From contig NZ_MSPW01000007.1 in assembly GCF_001955655.1 (NCBI RefSeq), positions 62,001 to 126,000 of the forward strand: 64,000 nucleotides of DNA. Direction: 5' to 3'. Below the pieces are notes generated by a model. It saw only the letters and a list, made by a program, of their open reading frames with translations. It did no database searches and was not told the DNA's origin. The DNA is from Viridibacillus arenosi. GTDB taxonomy: Bacteria; Bacillota; Bacilli; Bacillales_A; Planococcaceae. Position numbers and translations under genes: made by a program. This document shows, piece by piece, positions 1 to 8,253 of the stretch (the stretch's first letter is position 1; each line of letters opens with the position of its first letter).

Positions 1-1388
1 AATAGAGCAGAATCTACTCCGATGATGATACCTGCTGTAGCTTGAATTGGTGCAAATAAGGTATTGTTATTAACAACTGATCCGGTCATAAATACGCCAA
101 TCCACCCTAGTATTGGTGATAAAAATGGGAAGGCATTACCTGTAGTTGCTACTGCTTCACCTAATGCACTTGTTAATCCTGCGTAAGTCATTAACTTAGC
201 AATCCCAAGAATGGCACAAATCATCACAATAGGAATCCAAAATTCCGAAATTGTTCTTCTTAAAAGCTTAACACCATGCCCAAAACCAATGCCTTTTGTC
301 GTAAAAATAGTTGTTAAGGCTGCTAGCAATATTGCTGTACCTGTTGCACTTATTACTTCAATACTTGAACTTAATGTAGATCCAGGTATGCCAAATGTTA
401 CTTTTGTAAAGTCTAGAGCTCCGCCTTCCGCAAACAAAGCTTTAAAAGGTGGAATACTCCATATTAAGATAAATAAACTCAATAAATAAAACGGAGACCA
501 AGCTTTAATCACATCACTAGTTGTATGTTTTTCAATTTTAAGTTCTTTGTTGTTGAGTAAGAATATATTTTTTGGTCTCCATTTTTTTGAGAATAAAGCC
601 AAAATCCCCATAGCAAGTAATGGAGGGATAATATCAGCTAGTTCAGGACCTATAGAAATGGTGATAATAGCTTGTGTCACCGTATAGGTGGTAGATACAA
701 CGAGAATAGCTGGTAATGTTTCTTTAATCCCTTTGAATCCATCAATTAAGAAAATAAGTAAGAATGGAATTGTAAAATTAATGATTGGTAAGGTTAGTGC
801 CGTCATTGTTGAAACGTCCATAGCAGTTACATTGCCTTCTAAATTTAATGTACCTGTAATTGCGACAGGTATACCAATTGCGCCAAACGCTCCAGAGGCA
901 CCATTTGCTATAAGACAGAGCATAGCTGCTTGCAAAGGTTTGAATCCTAACGAAACCAAAAGTACCGCGCAAATTGCAATTGGAACACCAAAACCAGCTG
1001 CTCCTTCAAGGAATGCATTAAAACAAAAGCCTATTAGCAGTAGCTGCAGTCGTTGATCTTGTGAAATACCGGCGATACTTGCGCGTAATACATCAAATTT
1101 CCCTGAGTCAACTGAGATTTTATATAACCAAACTGCCATGACAATAATATAACCAATTGGCCATATTCCTTGAATGGCACCTTGAATGACGCTTCCAACC
1201 GATTCGCCAAAAGGTAATTTAAATACCATAATTGCGATAAAAAAGGTAATGACTAAATTTAATAAGGCAGCATAAATACCTTTCATTTTAAATATAGTCA
1301 AACACAAAATAAAAACAATAATTGGAATTGCCGCAACCATTGAGGAAATGAGTAGTTGATTAAAAGGATTATAAGTTTCTACTAACAT
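1..1388 (-). CDS. lctP: L-lactate permease, C-terminus cut by window edge
   Basis: Proton-coupled lactate uptake/export carrier of the LctP/LldP family in the cytoplasmic membrane. Reading the minus strand from ATG at 1388 gives an uninterrupted frame of 462 codons to the window edge. It is rich in membrane segments and contains the family-like stretches LEGAAGFGVPIAI and TGSVVNNNTLFAPIQ. The family is usually about 540-560 residues, so roughly 90 C-terminal residues lie outside. The start is supported by AAAGGAG (1398-1404) nine bases upstream. It lies 43 bp downstream of ldh on the same strand, the same ldh-lctP order as in Bacillus subtilis, so the two are probably cotranscribed for fermentative lactate handling. 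The shorter plus-strand reading frames over it are antisense shadows. Confidence 0.9.
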   Translation of the reverse strand, partial: MLVETYNPFNQLLISSMVAAIPIIVFILCLTIFKMKGIYAALLNLVITFFIAIMVFKLPFGESVGSVIQGAIQGIWPIGYIIVMAVWLYKISVDSGKFDVLRASIAGISQDQRLQLLLIGFCFNAFLEGAAGFGVPIAICAVLLVSLGFKPLQAAMLCLIANGASGAFGAIGIPVAITGTLNLEGNVTAMDVSTMTALTLPIINFTIPFLLIFLIDGFKGIKETLPAILVVSTTYTVTQAIITISIGPELADIIPPLLAMGILALFSKKWRPKNIFLLNNKELKIEKHTTSDVIKAWSPFYLLSLFILIWSIPPFKALFAEGGALDFTKVTFGIPGSTLSSSIEVISATGTAILLAALTTIFTTKGIGFGHGVKLLRRTISEFWIPIVMICAILGIAKLMTYAGLTSALGEAVATTGNAFPFLSPILGWIGVFMTGSVVNNNTLFAPIQATAGIIIGVDSAL

Positions 1389-1431
1389 GGTCCATGGCTC
1401 CTTTGCTAGAAATTCCTACTCCATTTAGGAA

Positions 1432-2424
<993 letters not shown>

Positions 2425-2521
2425 TTATAAATGAATAAGCGTAGTTTGGCGCTGTTTATTTGTAATATACCTTGAGGTATTTAAAGAAGTTTTTCATTTC
2501 AGCTAAGCTAAGCTAAGCCCT

Positions 2522-2555
2522 AAAAAAATCCCACTGGATATTAATCCAATGGGAT
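2522..2555 (-). terminator. Intrinsic terminator after the YfhD-like gene
   Basis: A 12-bp stem (arms 2528-2539 and 2544-2555, one C-A mismatch, four-base loop) is followed on the minus strand by seven T (2522-2528). It ends transcripts coming from the small gene at 2757-2915 before they reach ldh. Confidence 0.75.
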
Positions 2556-2594
2556 GATTTGATCATTATATAGGGAATTCTTTTTTCGATATTG

Positions 2595-2640
2595 AACTAT
2601 CCATTTCAGATTTTTTAATGAACTTCTTAAATGGATAGTT
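2595..2640. repeat. 12-bp perfect inverted repeat, 22-bp loop
   Basis: Arms AACTATCCATTT (2595-2606) and AAATGGATAGTT (2629-2640) can form a hairpin on either strand. There is no U-tract on either side, so it does not look like a terminator. It lies between the YfhD-like gene and its terminator. Function unknown; it could stabilise the 3' end of the small mRNA or be a scattered repeat. Confidence 0.6.
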
Positions 2641-2756
2641 GTTCTATTACTTTCTCCAAATAACTCATCAATTCATCCAAAAATATTATAACTTAATTCA
2701 AATTCTATTAAAGGAGAAATGATTTCCTCCATACATATAAATTACCAATAAAACAC

Positions 2757-2915
2757 CTATTTTTTTCGTTTGCTTTTGGTAATCAATGTATTAAGTTCAG
2801 CCAACTCTTGAGAAAACTCTTCATTTACCTTGTTCGGGGCTATTTTTTGATTTTTAGGTGTTTGAGGTAATGTACCCTTGTTATGACTTTTCCCTTGTTT
2901 ATTGTCTCTTCCCAT
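2757..2915 (-). CDS. Small basic YfhD-like protein (52 aa)
   Basis: A 52-residue, highly charged protein starting MGRDNKQGKSH with a conserved-looking centre LPQTPKNQKIAPN and a basic tail. The start motif and the LPQ-PK-QKIAP core resemble the YfhD family of small Bacillales proteins; I recall that family as spore-associated, but its role is not established. No membrane segment or signal peptide. The start is backed by AAGGAGAG about eight bases upstream, and an intrinsic terminator follows, so it is probably a monocistronic gene. Family assignment is from memory of the motif. Confidence 0.75.
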   Translation of the reverse strand: MGRDNKQGKSHNKGTLPQTPKNQKIAPNKVNEEFSQELAELNTLITKSKRKK

Positions 2916-3230
2916 ACTAAATCTCTCCTTTCATTTTGAATTATTCTTAATATGGCATTGATACATTTTTTTATCACAACAAAATAAACAGCACGCAAAT
3001 GGTTTTCCGCAGCTCTGTATTTATCGCACTTTATTTAAGTGATACTAAGTTAAGTTTTATATAATTTTGATAACCTGTGTGAATTTCAATAAATTTCCAT
3101 TAGTTGTGATTATGAATACTCTCTTTGAAATTTGTATGTATTAAAAATAGATTTGTTTGTAACCTTAGAGTGCATTGATAATTAAGAAATTCATCAAGTA
3201 CAATGTTAAGCTTGACTGTACAAACTTTAG
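2916..3230. other. Gene-free AT-rich spacer
   Basis: About 315 bp between the divergently read YfhD-like gene and the Tad2-like gene promoter. I see no reading frame with a ribosome binding site and no clear hairpin. The promoter of the minus-strand gene must lie here, but no pair of consensus hexamers stands out. Confidence 0.5.
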
Positions 3231-3259
3231 TTGTAAAAAATTAAACAATCCAGTATACT
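3231..3259 (+). promoter_or_regulatory. Probable SigA promoter of the Tad2-like gene
   Basis: TTGTAA (3231-3236) and TATACT (3254-3259) are separated by 17 bp, about 50 bp upstream of the GTG start at 3309. Both hexamers are close to the SigA consensus. Confidence 0.5.
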
Positions 3260-3308
3260 TTTCCCGATAAAGAACGCATGATATTACTGAGATAAAGGAT
3301 GAGTATAA

Positions 3309-3530
3309 GTGACTTTTGAAGAGGTATTACCACGCTTAAAAGCTGGTGAGAAAGTGATTCGCGAAGGTTGGGGCGGTGCCGAATTGTATGTAAAGCTTGT
3401 TGGACAAAGCGAACATGATGGTGAGAATTTAAACCCATACTTTTTAATTAATGTACAAGGTGAGGGCTATACAATGTTCACACCAACAGTATGTGATTTG
3501 TTAGCAGAAGATTGGATAATCGTCGATTAA
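3309..3530 (+). CDS. DUF2829 / Tad2-like small protein
   Basis: A 73-residue protein with the DUF2829 pattern: an N-terminal helix (FEEVLPRLKAGEKVIREGW), a central beta region and the C-terminal LLAEDWIIVD block. Phage members of this family (Tad2) block the bacterial Thoeris defence by sequestering its cyclic-ADP-ribose-type signal; chromosomal members are mostly uncharacterised. Start is GTG with GGATGAG upstream; the real start could differ by a few codons. It stands alone between a promoter and an intrinsic terminator, with no phage genes nearby. Family match is good, but anti-Thoeris activity here is only inference. Confidence 0.75.
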   Translation: MTFEEVLPRLKAGEKVIREGWGGAELYVKLVGQSEHDGENLNPYFLINVQGEGYTMFTPTVCDLLAEDWIIVD

Positions 3531-3534
3531 TAGG

Positions 3535-3563
3535 AAAAGCTCATGAGAAATCATGGGCTTTTT
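3535..3563 (+). terminator. Intrinsic terminator after the Tad2-like gene
   Basis: Stem AAAGCTCATGA (3536-3546) against TCATGGGCTTT (3551-3561) with one G-U pair and a four-base loop, continuing into T to 3563. It covers the ATG at 3543, which argues against that codon being the start of the following SDR gene. Confidence 0.7.
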
Positions 3564-3581
3564 GTTATGAGGAGTGTAGTT

Positions 3582-4337
3582 TTGAAATTTGAAGAATATA
3601 CGGGAAAAACAGTATTTGTAACAGGTGCTTCATCTGGCATTGGGCAGGCTCAGGCAATTGCTTTTTTAGAGAATGGGGCGAATGTATTTGGTTTTGATAT
3701 AGATGAGCGGGGGTTATTAAGTATTGATCAAAAATATGGTGCACGCTTTGCCTACTCTATAGGTAGTGTTTGCAAGAAGGCAGATGTAGTGCAAGCGTAT
3801 GAAGGAGCTATGGCTAAATTCAAGCAAATAGATATTTTACTGAATACCGCTGGAGTTTTAGATGGATTTGCGAAAACACTCGATACAGATGAGGATCTTT
3901 GGGATAAAATTATGAACACGAATATAAAGGGTACTTATTTTGTAACGAATGCAATTTTACCTCAAATGTTAAAGCGAAAATCAGGTGTAATAGTTAATAT
4001 GGCATCAATTGCTGGTCTTGTGGCAGGCGGTGGTGGTGCAGCTTATACAGCATCTAAACATGCAATTGTTGGTTATACAAAGCAGTTAGATCAAGATTAT
4101 TGTCGAGAAGGAATTCGTGCAAATGCGATTGCACCTGGGGCAATTCAAACACCGATGAATAAGGCTGATTTTGAAGGAGATGGTGAAATAGCAAAATGGG
4201 TAGCTAAAGAAACACCTGCGGGACGTTGGGCTCAACCAAGTGAAGTGGCAAATTTAACACTTTACTTGGCTAGTCAAGCATCTGATTATATTCATGGTGC
4301 TGTTGTACCGATTGATGGTGGATGGATTGCGAGATAG
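3582..4337 (+). CDS. SDR-family oxidoreductase (3-oxoacyl-ACP reductase-like)
   Basis: NAD(P)-dependent short-chain dehydrogenase, cytosolic; substrate not identifiable from sequence. It has the Rossmann motif TGASSGIGQAQ, an NTAGVL motif, the catalytic YTASKHAIVGY (Tyr-x-x-x-Lys) preceded by the catalytic Ser in NMASIAG, and the late PGAIQTPM and C-terminal IDGGWIAR blocks. I choose TTG 3582 (251 residues), which has AGGAG (3570-3574) seven bases upstream and begins MKFEEYTGKTVFVTG. The more upstream ATGs at 3543 and 3567 lie in or just after a terminator hairpin and lack a ribosome binding site. It may be a FabG paralogue. Its own terminator is not evident before the queT promoter. Confidence 0.85.
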   Translation: MKFEEYTGKTVFVTGASSGIGQAQAIAFLENGANVFGFDIDERGLLSIDQKYGARFAYSIGSVCKKADVVQAYEGAMAKFKQIDILLNTAGVLDGFAKTLDTDEDLWDKIMNTNIKGTYFVTNAILPQMLKRKSGVIVNMASIAGLVAGGGGAAYTASKHAIVGYTKQLDQDYCREGIRANAIAPGAIQTPMNKADFEGDGEIAKWVAKETPAGRWAQPSEVANLTLYLASQASDYIHGAVVPIDGGWIAR

Positions 4338-4339
4338 CC

Positions 4340-4369
4340 TTGTTCAATGTTAAATTCTTCTGATATAAT
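4340..4369 (+). promoter_or_regulatory. queT promoter
   Basis: TTGTTC (4340-4345) and a perfect TATAAT (4364-4369) with an 18-bp spacer put the transcript start near 4376, giving an approximately 114-nt leader before the TTG start of queT. Confidence 0.65.
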
Positions 4370-4375
4370 ACGCAA

Positions 4376-4489
4376 GTAAGCAAATATAGCTTGCACTACG
4401 GCACTTCAGATAGGGCGATAGGCTCTCTTCCTTTGGTCGTAGTTATTACTAGAATAGCTGATACGCTATTTTACAAAGGAGAATTAAAA
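4376..4489 (+). promoter_or_regulatory. Structured queT leader, candidate preQ1-sensing riboswitch
   Basis: Seen directly: an outer stem ACTACG (4395-4400)/CGTAGT (4438-4443); inside its loop TTCCTTTG (4428-4435), which can pair over eight bases with CAAAGGAG (4474-4481), the queT Shine-Dalgarno; and between them a hairpin AATAGC (4453-4458)/GCTATT (4465-4470). This is an H-type pseudoknot layout with an extra hairpin, topologically like preQ1-II (the COG4708 RNA that precedes queT homologues in streptococci) and preQ1-III. I do not see the preQ1-I consensus or its A-rich tail. The ligand is inferred from the downstream gene; expression would fall when the Shine-Dalgarno is paired. Confidence 0.55.
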
Positions 4490-4999
4490 TTGAATACGTC
4501 TTTTTCAAAGGATTCACCACGAATTTCTGTAAGTGAGCTTACAAAGACGGCACTTGTAGCAGCCGTATATGTGGCAGTGACTGTTTTATTGTCAGTCATT
4601 AGTTTTGGAGCAGTGCAACTACGTTTGTCTGAGATGTTCAACTATCTGGCATTGTATAACAAGCGCTATGTTGTGGCAGTGACAGTGGGAGTAATACTTG
4701 CAAATTTTATGTCACCAACTTGGATACTAGATGTACCAATTGGTGGTATTTCTACTTTTCTTGTATTAATTCTTTGTCGTGCAGTGACAAAAAAAATAAC
4801 AAATGACATTTTGAAAATGGTTATTACCGCATTGATTTTTGCTATATCAATGTTCACAGTTGCAGGACAATTAACGATTCTTTATGATCTTCCATTTTGG
4901 CCAACTTGGTTAACAGTAGGGATTGGGGAGTTATTGTCTATGACTGTTGGAGGTATCACTATTTACTTATTAAATAAAAGATTTGATTTATCAAAATAA
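4490..4999 (+). CDS. queT: Queuosine precursor ECF transporter S-component QueT
   Basis: Membrane substrate-binding component of an energy-coupling factor transporter that takes up a queuosine precursor such as preQ1; it would work with a shared EcfA1A2T module encoded elsewhere. The 169-residue protein has about five hydrophobic segments and the QueT pattern VAVTVLLSVISFGAVQLRLSE then FNYLALYNKRYVVAVTVG and LDVPIGG. Start is TTG 4490 with AAAGGAG eight bases upstream; the frame extends further up, but that part is the structured leader. Monocistronic, closed by a strong terminator. Confidence 0.88.
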   Translation: MNTSFSKDSPRISVSELTKTALVAAVYVAVTVLLSVISFGAVQLRLSEMFNYLALYNKRYVVAVTVGVILANFMSPTWILDVPIGGISTFLVLILCRAVTKKITNDILKMVITALIFAISMFTVAGQLTILYDLPFWPTWLTVGIGELLSMTVGGITIYLLNKRFDLSK

Positions 5000-5002
5000 A
5001 TT

Positions 5003-5034
5003 AAAACACATTCGCATTAGCGAGTGTGTTTTTT
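5003..5034 (+). terminator. queT terminator
   Basis: Stem ACACATTCGC/GCGAGTGTGT with loop ATTA followed by six T. Strong rho-independent terminator directly after the queT stop. Confidence 0.85.
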
Positions 5035-5480
5035 ATGCGTATAGAACTAAATTGTTAAACATTTTTTCCTTAAAGCAGATATTATAACTCTTTTTAGTCT
5101 GGTTAAATATTATAAATAATGCTGAAAAGTAGGTCTTCTATGTGACTACAACTTTAAGTTTTTCTGGCCGCGGGGAATATAGAGGATTAACGCTTGGTAA
5201 TTAGCTTCATACAGTATGGATGAAATTTTAAGTGTTGATAACAATTAAACAAATAAAAGCTAAATGAAATAATAGCTTATTGGATTAATCAACAAGTAAC
5301 TGAATCTAAAAACTGTTTAGCAATTTATATTCGATATTCAAGAAATCTTTAAAATTTATACGTGGTAATTAGTTCCTCTATTAAGATTCGTACTAGTGGT
5401 ATGCTTAAGTTTTAAACTAATATTAGCAATGGGATTATAATTGTCCTGAGTTACGATCTAATTTCAGGGAGAATAAAACA
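5035..5480. other. Gene-free spacer, 450 bp
   Basis: AT-rich stretch between two terminators. No frame of more than about ten codons has a ribosome binding site and no strong hairpin is visible apart from the terminators at either end. A small RNA ending at the 5486-5513 terminator is possible, but nothing in the sequence demonstrates it. Confidence 0.4.
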
Positions 5481-5526
5481 AAAAGCAAACCAAGGGGAAA
5501 ATTCCTTGGTTTGTTTTATTTTTTGG
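5481..5526. terminator. Strong bidirectional terminator
   Basis: Perfect 10-bp stem CAAACCAAGG (5486-5495)/CCTTGGTTTG (5504-5513), with a T-rich run on the plus side and an A-rich run on the left that becomes T-rich on the minus strand. It plausibly ends the minus-strand psiE-like transcript, whose stop is at 5648; no plus-strand gene lies just upstream of it. Confidence 0.75.
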
Positions 5527-5647
5527 AGATATTGAGAAGAGCCTTTTGTCTATAATTAAATCCATTACATAACTATTTTGAATATATTAATAGAACAGTG
5601 AATTTCCAATATAATGCTACTAAATAATTTAAATGGATAAGGGATAC

Positions 5648-6103
5648 CTATTTTTTTTCTTTCTTGTTAAAAAACCATAAATGGACTGGTCTTTCTAGTG
5701 GCGTAATATTGATTATGAAATAACCAATAATCAGAATTAAAATTATTAGTGAATAAATAAGTGTATCAGTTGGGTGATCATGCTCAACAATAATAAGGCG
5801 GATCATTGCCGTAATGCCAATATATATAAAATATCGAAGTGGAAAATGGTAATCTTCCTTAAAATATTTTACAATCATCGTGATAAATTCGAAGTACAAA
5901 AAGAAGATAAGTATATTTTCGAGGAATAACTTATAGTCACTACTGCCGCGAGTCATTAAAATCTCAAAGAACACAACTATTTCTTTCACAAGTAAGAATG
6001 ACAAAATGAGTGCTAAAATAACTAGACAAAAATTTAGGAATAATTGTAAAAATACAGGTATTTTCCTTATCACCGCAGATAAGTCCACTTTGTTTTTGTT
6101 CAT
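5648..6103 (-). CDS. PsiE-family phosphate-starvation-inducible membrane protein
   Basis: A 151-residue protein with four predicted membrane segments (about residues 17-43, 62-82, 90-108 and 116-134) and the PsiE-type core YFEFITMIVKYFKEDYHF followed by PLRYFIYIGITAMIRLIIV and a conserved EHDHPTD. The biochemical role of PsiE is unknown; the name comes from phosphate-starvation induction in Escherichia coli. Start ATG is preceded by GGGGAA. It is alone on the minus strand, divergent from dbpA. I see no Pho box I would defend. Confidence 0.8.
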   Translation of the reverse strand: MNKNKVDLSAVIRKIPVFLQLFLNFCLVILALILSFLLVKEIVVFFEILMTRGSSDYKLFLENILIFFLYFEFITMIVKYFKEDYHFPLRYFIYIGITAMIRLIIVEHDHPTDTLIYSLIILILIIGYFIINITPLERPVHLWFFNKKEKK

Positions 6104-6369
6104 CTGATTCCCCTATTCCGTTGTAATTTTTATAAAAGTTAGTATGGAGAAATAATATAATGTCATTACAGTCTATGAGAAAAGTCAATAAATGATGAGA
6201 AATCATCTTGAGTACATTATTAAAAGTCTTTTAGCCATATTAATTAGTAGAAGAATTGCATGTGTAAGTAAAATTTCGAGTATAATTGAAGTTTGTATAA
6301 GATAATCAAATAAGATAATCATCTTTTCGGAAATATAAATAGTAAATAATATAAAAATGAGGCTTAGTT
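6104..6369. promoter_or_regulatory. Divergent psiE-like / dbpA intergenic region
   Basis: Holds the promoters of both flanking genes. A TATAAT at 6281-6286 with TTGCAT 19 bp upstream (6256-6261) is the best plus-strand candidate and would give dbpA an untranslated leader of roughly 75-80 nt. The spacer is longer than optimal, so this is tentative. Confidence 0.35.
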
Positions 6370-7818
6370 ATGAGTGGAGAAAGTTTTAAAGATTATAAAT
6401 TAAGTAATGAAATCGTAAATGCGCTGAATAGCTTAGAATACAGAAATCCAACAGAAGTTCAAAGTAAAGTTATACCACTTGTGTTGGAGAATAAAGATCT
6501 TGTCGTGAAATCTCAAACGGGTAGTGGTAAGACGGCTTCTTATGGAATTCCAATTTGTGAATTAGTTGATTGGAAAGAAAATAAACCCCAAGCTTTAATT
6601 TTGACACCAACAAGAGAACTTGCGGTTCAAGTAAAAGAGGATTTCACAAATTTAGGTAGATTTAAACGAATAAAAGCAACAGCTGTCTATGGCAAACAAC
6701 CTTTTGCCATCCAAAAGACAGAATTAAAGCAAAAAACGCATGTAGTTGTTGGTACTCCGGGTCGTGTAATGGATCATATTGAAAAAGGTACACTAGCTTT
6801 AGATCAGATTCGTTATCTCGTTATTGATGAAGCAGATGAAATGTTGAATATGGGATTCATTGAACAAGTGGAAGCCATTATCAAAGAATTACCTCGAAAA
6901 CGAGTGACGATGTTATTTTCAGCTACTTTACCTGAAGCGGTTAAAAGCTTAGCGCTCAATTACATGAAAAAACCTACTGATATTGAAATTAAGGCCACTG
7001 GATTAACGACAGATAAAATCGATCACTCGCTTATTGTCGTAGAAGAAAGCAACAAACTATCAATGCTTAAAGATGTAACGATTGTTGAAAATCCCGATAG
7101 TTGTATTATTTTTTGCCGAACAAAAGATCGAGTAGATACTTTATGTGAGCAGTTAGCAGATTTAGGCTATAGCTGTGATAAAATTCATGGAGGCATGATC
7201 CAGGATATTCGTCTTGAAGTGATGAATGACTTTAAACGAGGGGATTTCCGCTATTTAATTGCCACAGATGTAGCCGCTAGAGGAATTGATATTGATAATA
7301 TTACGCATGTCATCAATTATGACCTGCCATTAGAGAAAGAAAGTTATGTTCACCGTACAGGAAGAACCGGACGGGCGGGTCAAAAAGGGAAAGCCCTTAC
7401 GTTAGTTACACCGTTTGAAGATAAATTTTTAAATGAAATTGAAGAATATATTGGTTTCAAAATACCACACATGGTAGTACCTTCAAAAGAAGAAGTTTCA
7501 AATAAAAAATCTGATTTTGATGAAAAAATGAACGTAGAACCGAAGTTGAAAGCCGCAAAGAATGAAAAATTAAACAAGCAAATCATGAAATTATATTTTA
7601 ATGGTGGAAAGAAAAAGAAACTCAGAGCAGTAGATTTTGTTGGTACAATTGCCAAAATTAATGGCGTGACAGTCGAAGATATAGGTATCATTACAATTAC
7701 AGATACTTTTTCTTATGTTGAAATATTAAATGATAAGGGTCCAATTGTGTTGAAAAATATGAAGAATACGACTATAAAAGGCAAATTATTAAAGGTATAT
7801 GAGGCCAATAAGAAGTAA
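6370..7818 (+). CDS. dbpA: DEAD-box RNA helicase DbpA (YxiN type)
   Basis: ATP-dependent RNA helicase of large ribosomal subunit assembly. The helicase core is complete: Q-motif region ([11 protein letters not shown]...NPTEVQ), motif I SQTGSGKT, Ia [28 protein letters not shown] and [10 protein letters not shown]. The last about 75 residues ([21 protein letters not shown] onward) form the DbpA RNA-binding domain, which in B. subtilis YxiN and E. coli DbpA targets hairpin 92 of 23S rRNA. This tail distinguishes it from CshA/CshB. 482 residues, normal length; start ATG with TGAGG nine bases upstream. Monogenic, followed by a terminator. Confidence 0.93.
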   Translation: MSGESFKDYKLSNEIVNALNSLEYRNPTEVQSKVIPLVLENKDLVVKSQTGSGKTASYGIPICELVDWKENKPQALILTPTRELAVQVKEDFTNLGRFKRIKATAVYGKQPFAIQKTELKQKTHVVVGTPGRVMDHIEKGTLALDQIRYLVIDEADEMLNMGFIEQVEAIIKELPRKRVTMLFSATLPEAVKSLALNYMKKPTDIEIKATGLTTDKIDHSLIVVEESNKLSMLKDVTIVENPDSCIIFCRTKDRVDTLCEQLADLGYSCDKIHGGMIQDIRLEVMNDFKRGDFRYLIATDVAARGIDIDNITHVINYDLPLEKESYVHRTGRTGRAGQKGKALTLVTPFEDKFLNEIEEYIGFKIPHMVVPSKEEVSNKKSDFDEKMNVEPKLKAAKNEKLNKQIMKLYFNGGKKKKLRAVDFVGTIAKINGVTVEDIGIITITDTFSYVEILNDKGPIVLKNMKNTTIKGKLLKVYEANKK

Positions 7819-7905
7819 AATGTTAGTGTTGCTAATAACAAAGTGGTAAAGATATATATCTATCACTTCTATGCTTTTAAGTGAAAAATTAATTTTAAAT
7901 ATATC

Positions 7906-7941
7906 AAAAAAAACCGTACCGTTAGCAGGTGCGGTTTTTTT
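7906..7941 (+). terminator. dbpA terminator 1
   Basis: Stem AAAACCGTACC (7910-7920)/GGTGCGGTTTT (7928-7938) with one G-U pair, then a T-run to 7941. Confidence 0.8.
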
Positions 7942-8049
7942 GTTTATTATAACGCTTCAAATTCCTAAATTAAGTAGTTGATGATAATTTTATAAAAAAT
8001 ATAGTTCATCCAACATTTGATTTTAGATAAATTATCATTTATTTCTATG

Positions 8050-8083
8050 AAACCGTACTCTAAGTATAGAGTACGGTTTTTTA
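8050..8083 (+). terminator. Second terminator between dbpA and the heme operon
   Basis: Perfect 13-bp stem AAACCGTACTCTA (8050-8062)/TAGAGTACGGTTT (8067-8079) with seven T. Its 5' arm shares AAACCGTAC with the terminator 140 bp upstream. The sequence between the two holds no gene I can support. Confidence 0.8.
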
Positions 8084-8169
8084 TTTAATTTCCTTGAGTT
8101 CTAAATAGTTTAATAGTGTCTATTTTAATTGTAGTTATCATATTCTTTTGAAAGTATTTGAAAAAGTAG

Positions 8170-8224
8170 TTGTAAACATAGTTATTGTTTGATATATTTC
8201 TATTTGATAATGATAATTATTTTC
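8170..8224 (+). promoter_or_regulatory. Heme operon promoter with Fur box
   Basis: Promoter TTGTAA (8170-8175), 17-bp spacer, TATATT (8193-8198). Immediately downstream, over the expected transcription start, is a Fur-like operator at 8206-8224 that matches 17 of 19 positions of the classic GATAATGATAATCATTATC. Iron-loaded Fur would therefore repress the operon at 8254-11565. Confidence 0.85.
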
Positions 8225-8253
8225 AATTAAAATTAGACGGGGGATTTTTAGTA

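Noticed and set aside
688-1056. 122-codon plus-strand frame (and a smaller one at 211-489)
   Set aside because: Lies opposite the lactate permease, whose minus-strand translation shows clear family motifs.
3309-3530. Prophage or phage remnant around the Tad2-like gene
   Set aside because: No integrase, structural or lysis gene nearby; neighbours are ordinary chromosomal genes.
4376-4489. preQ1-I riboswitch in the queT leader
   Set aside because: The short stem with A-rich tail typical of preQ1-I is missing; the leader shows a different, SD-pairing fold.
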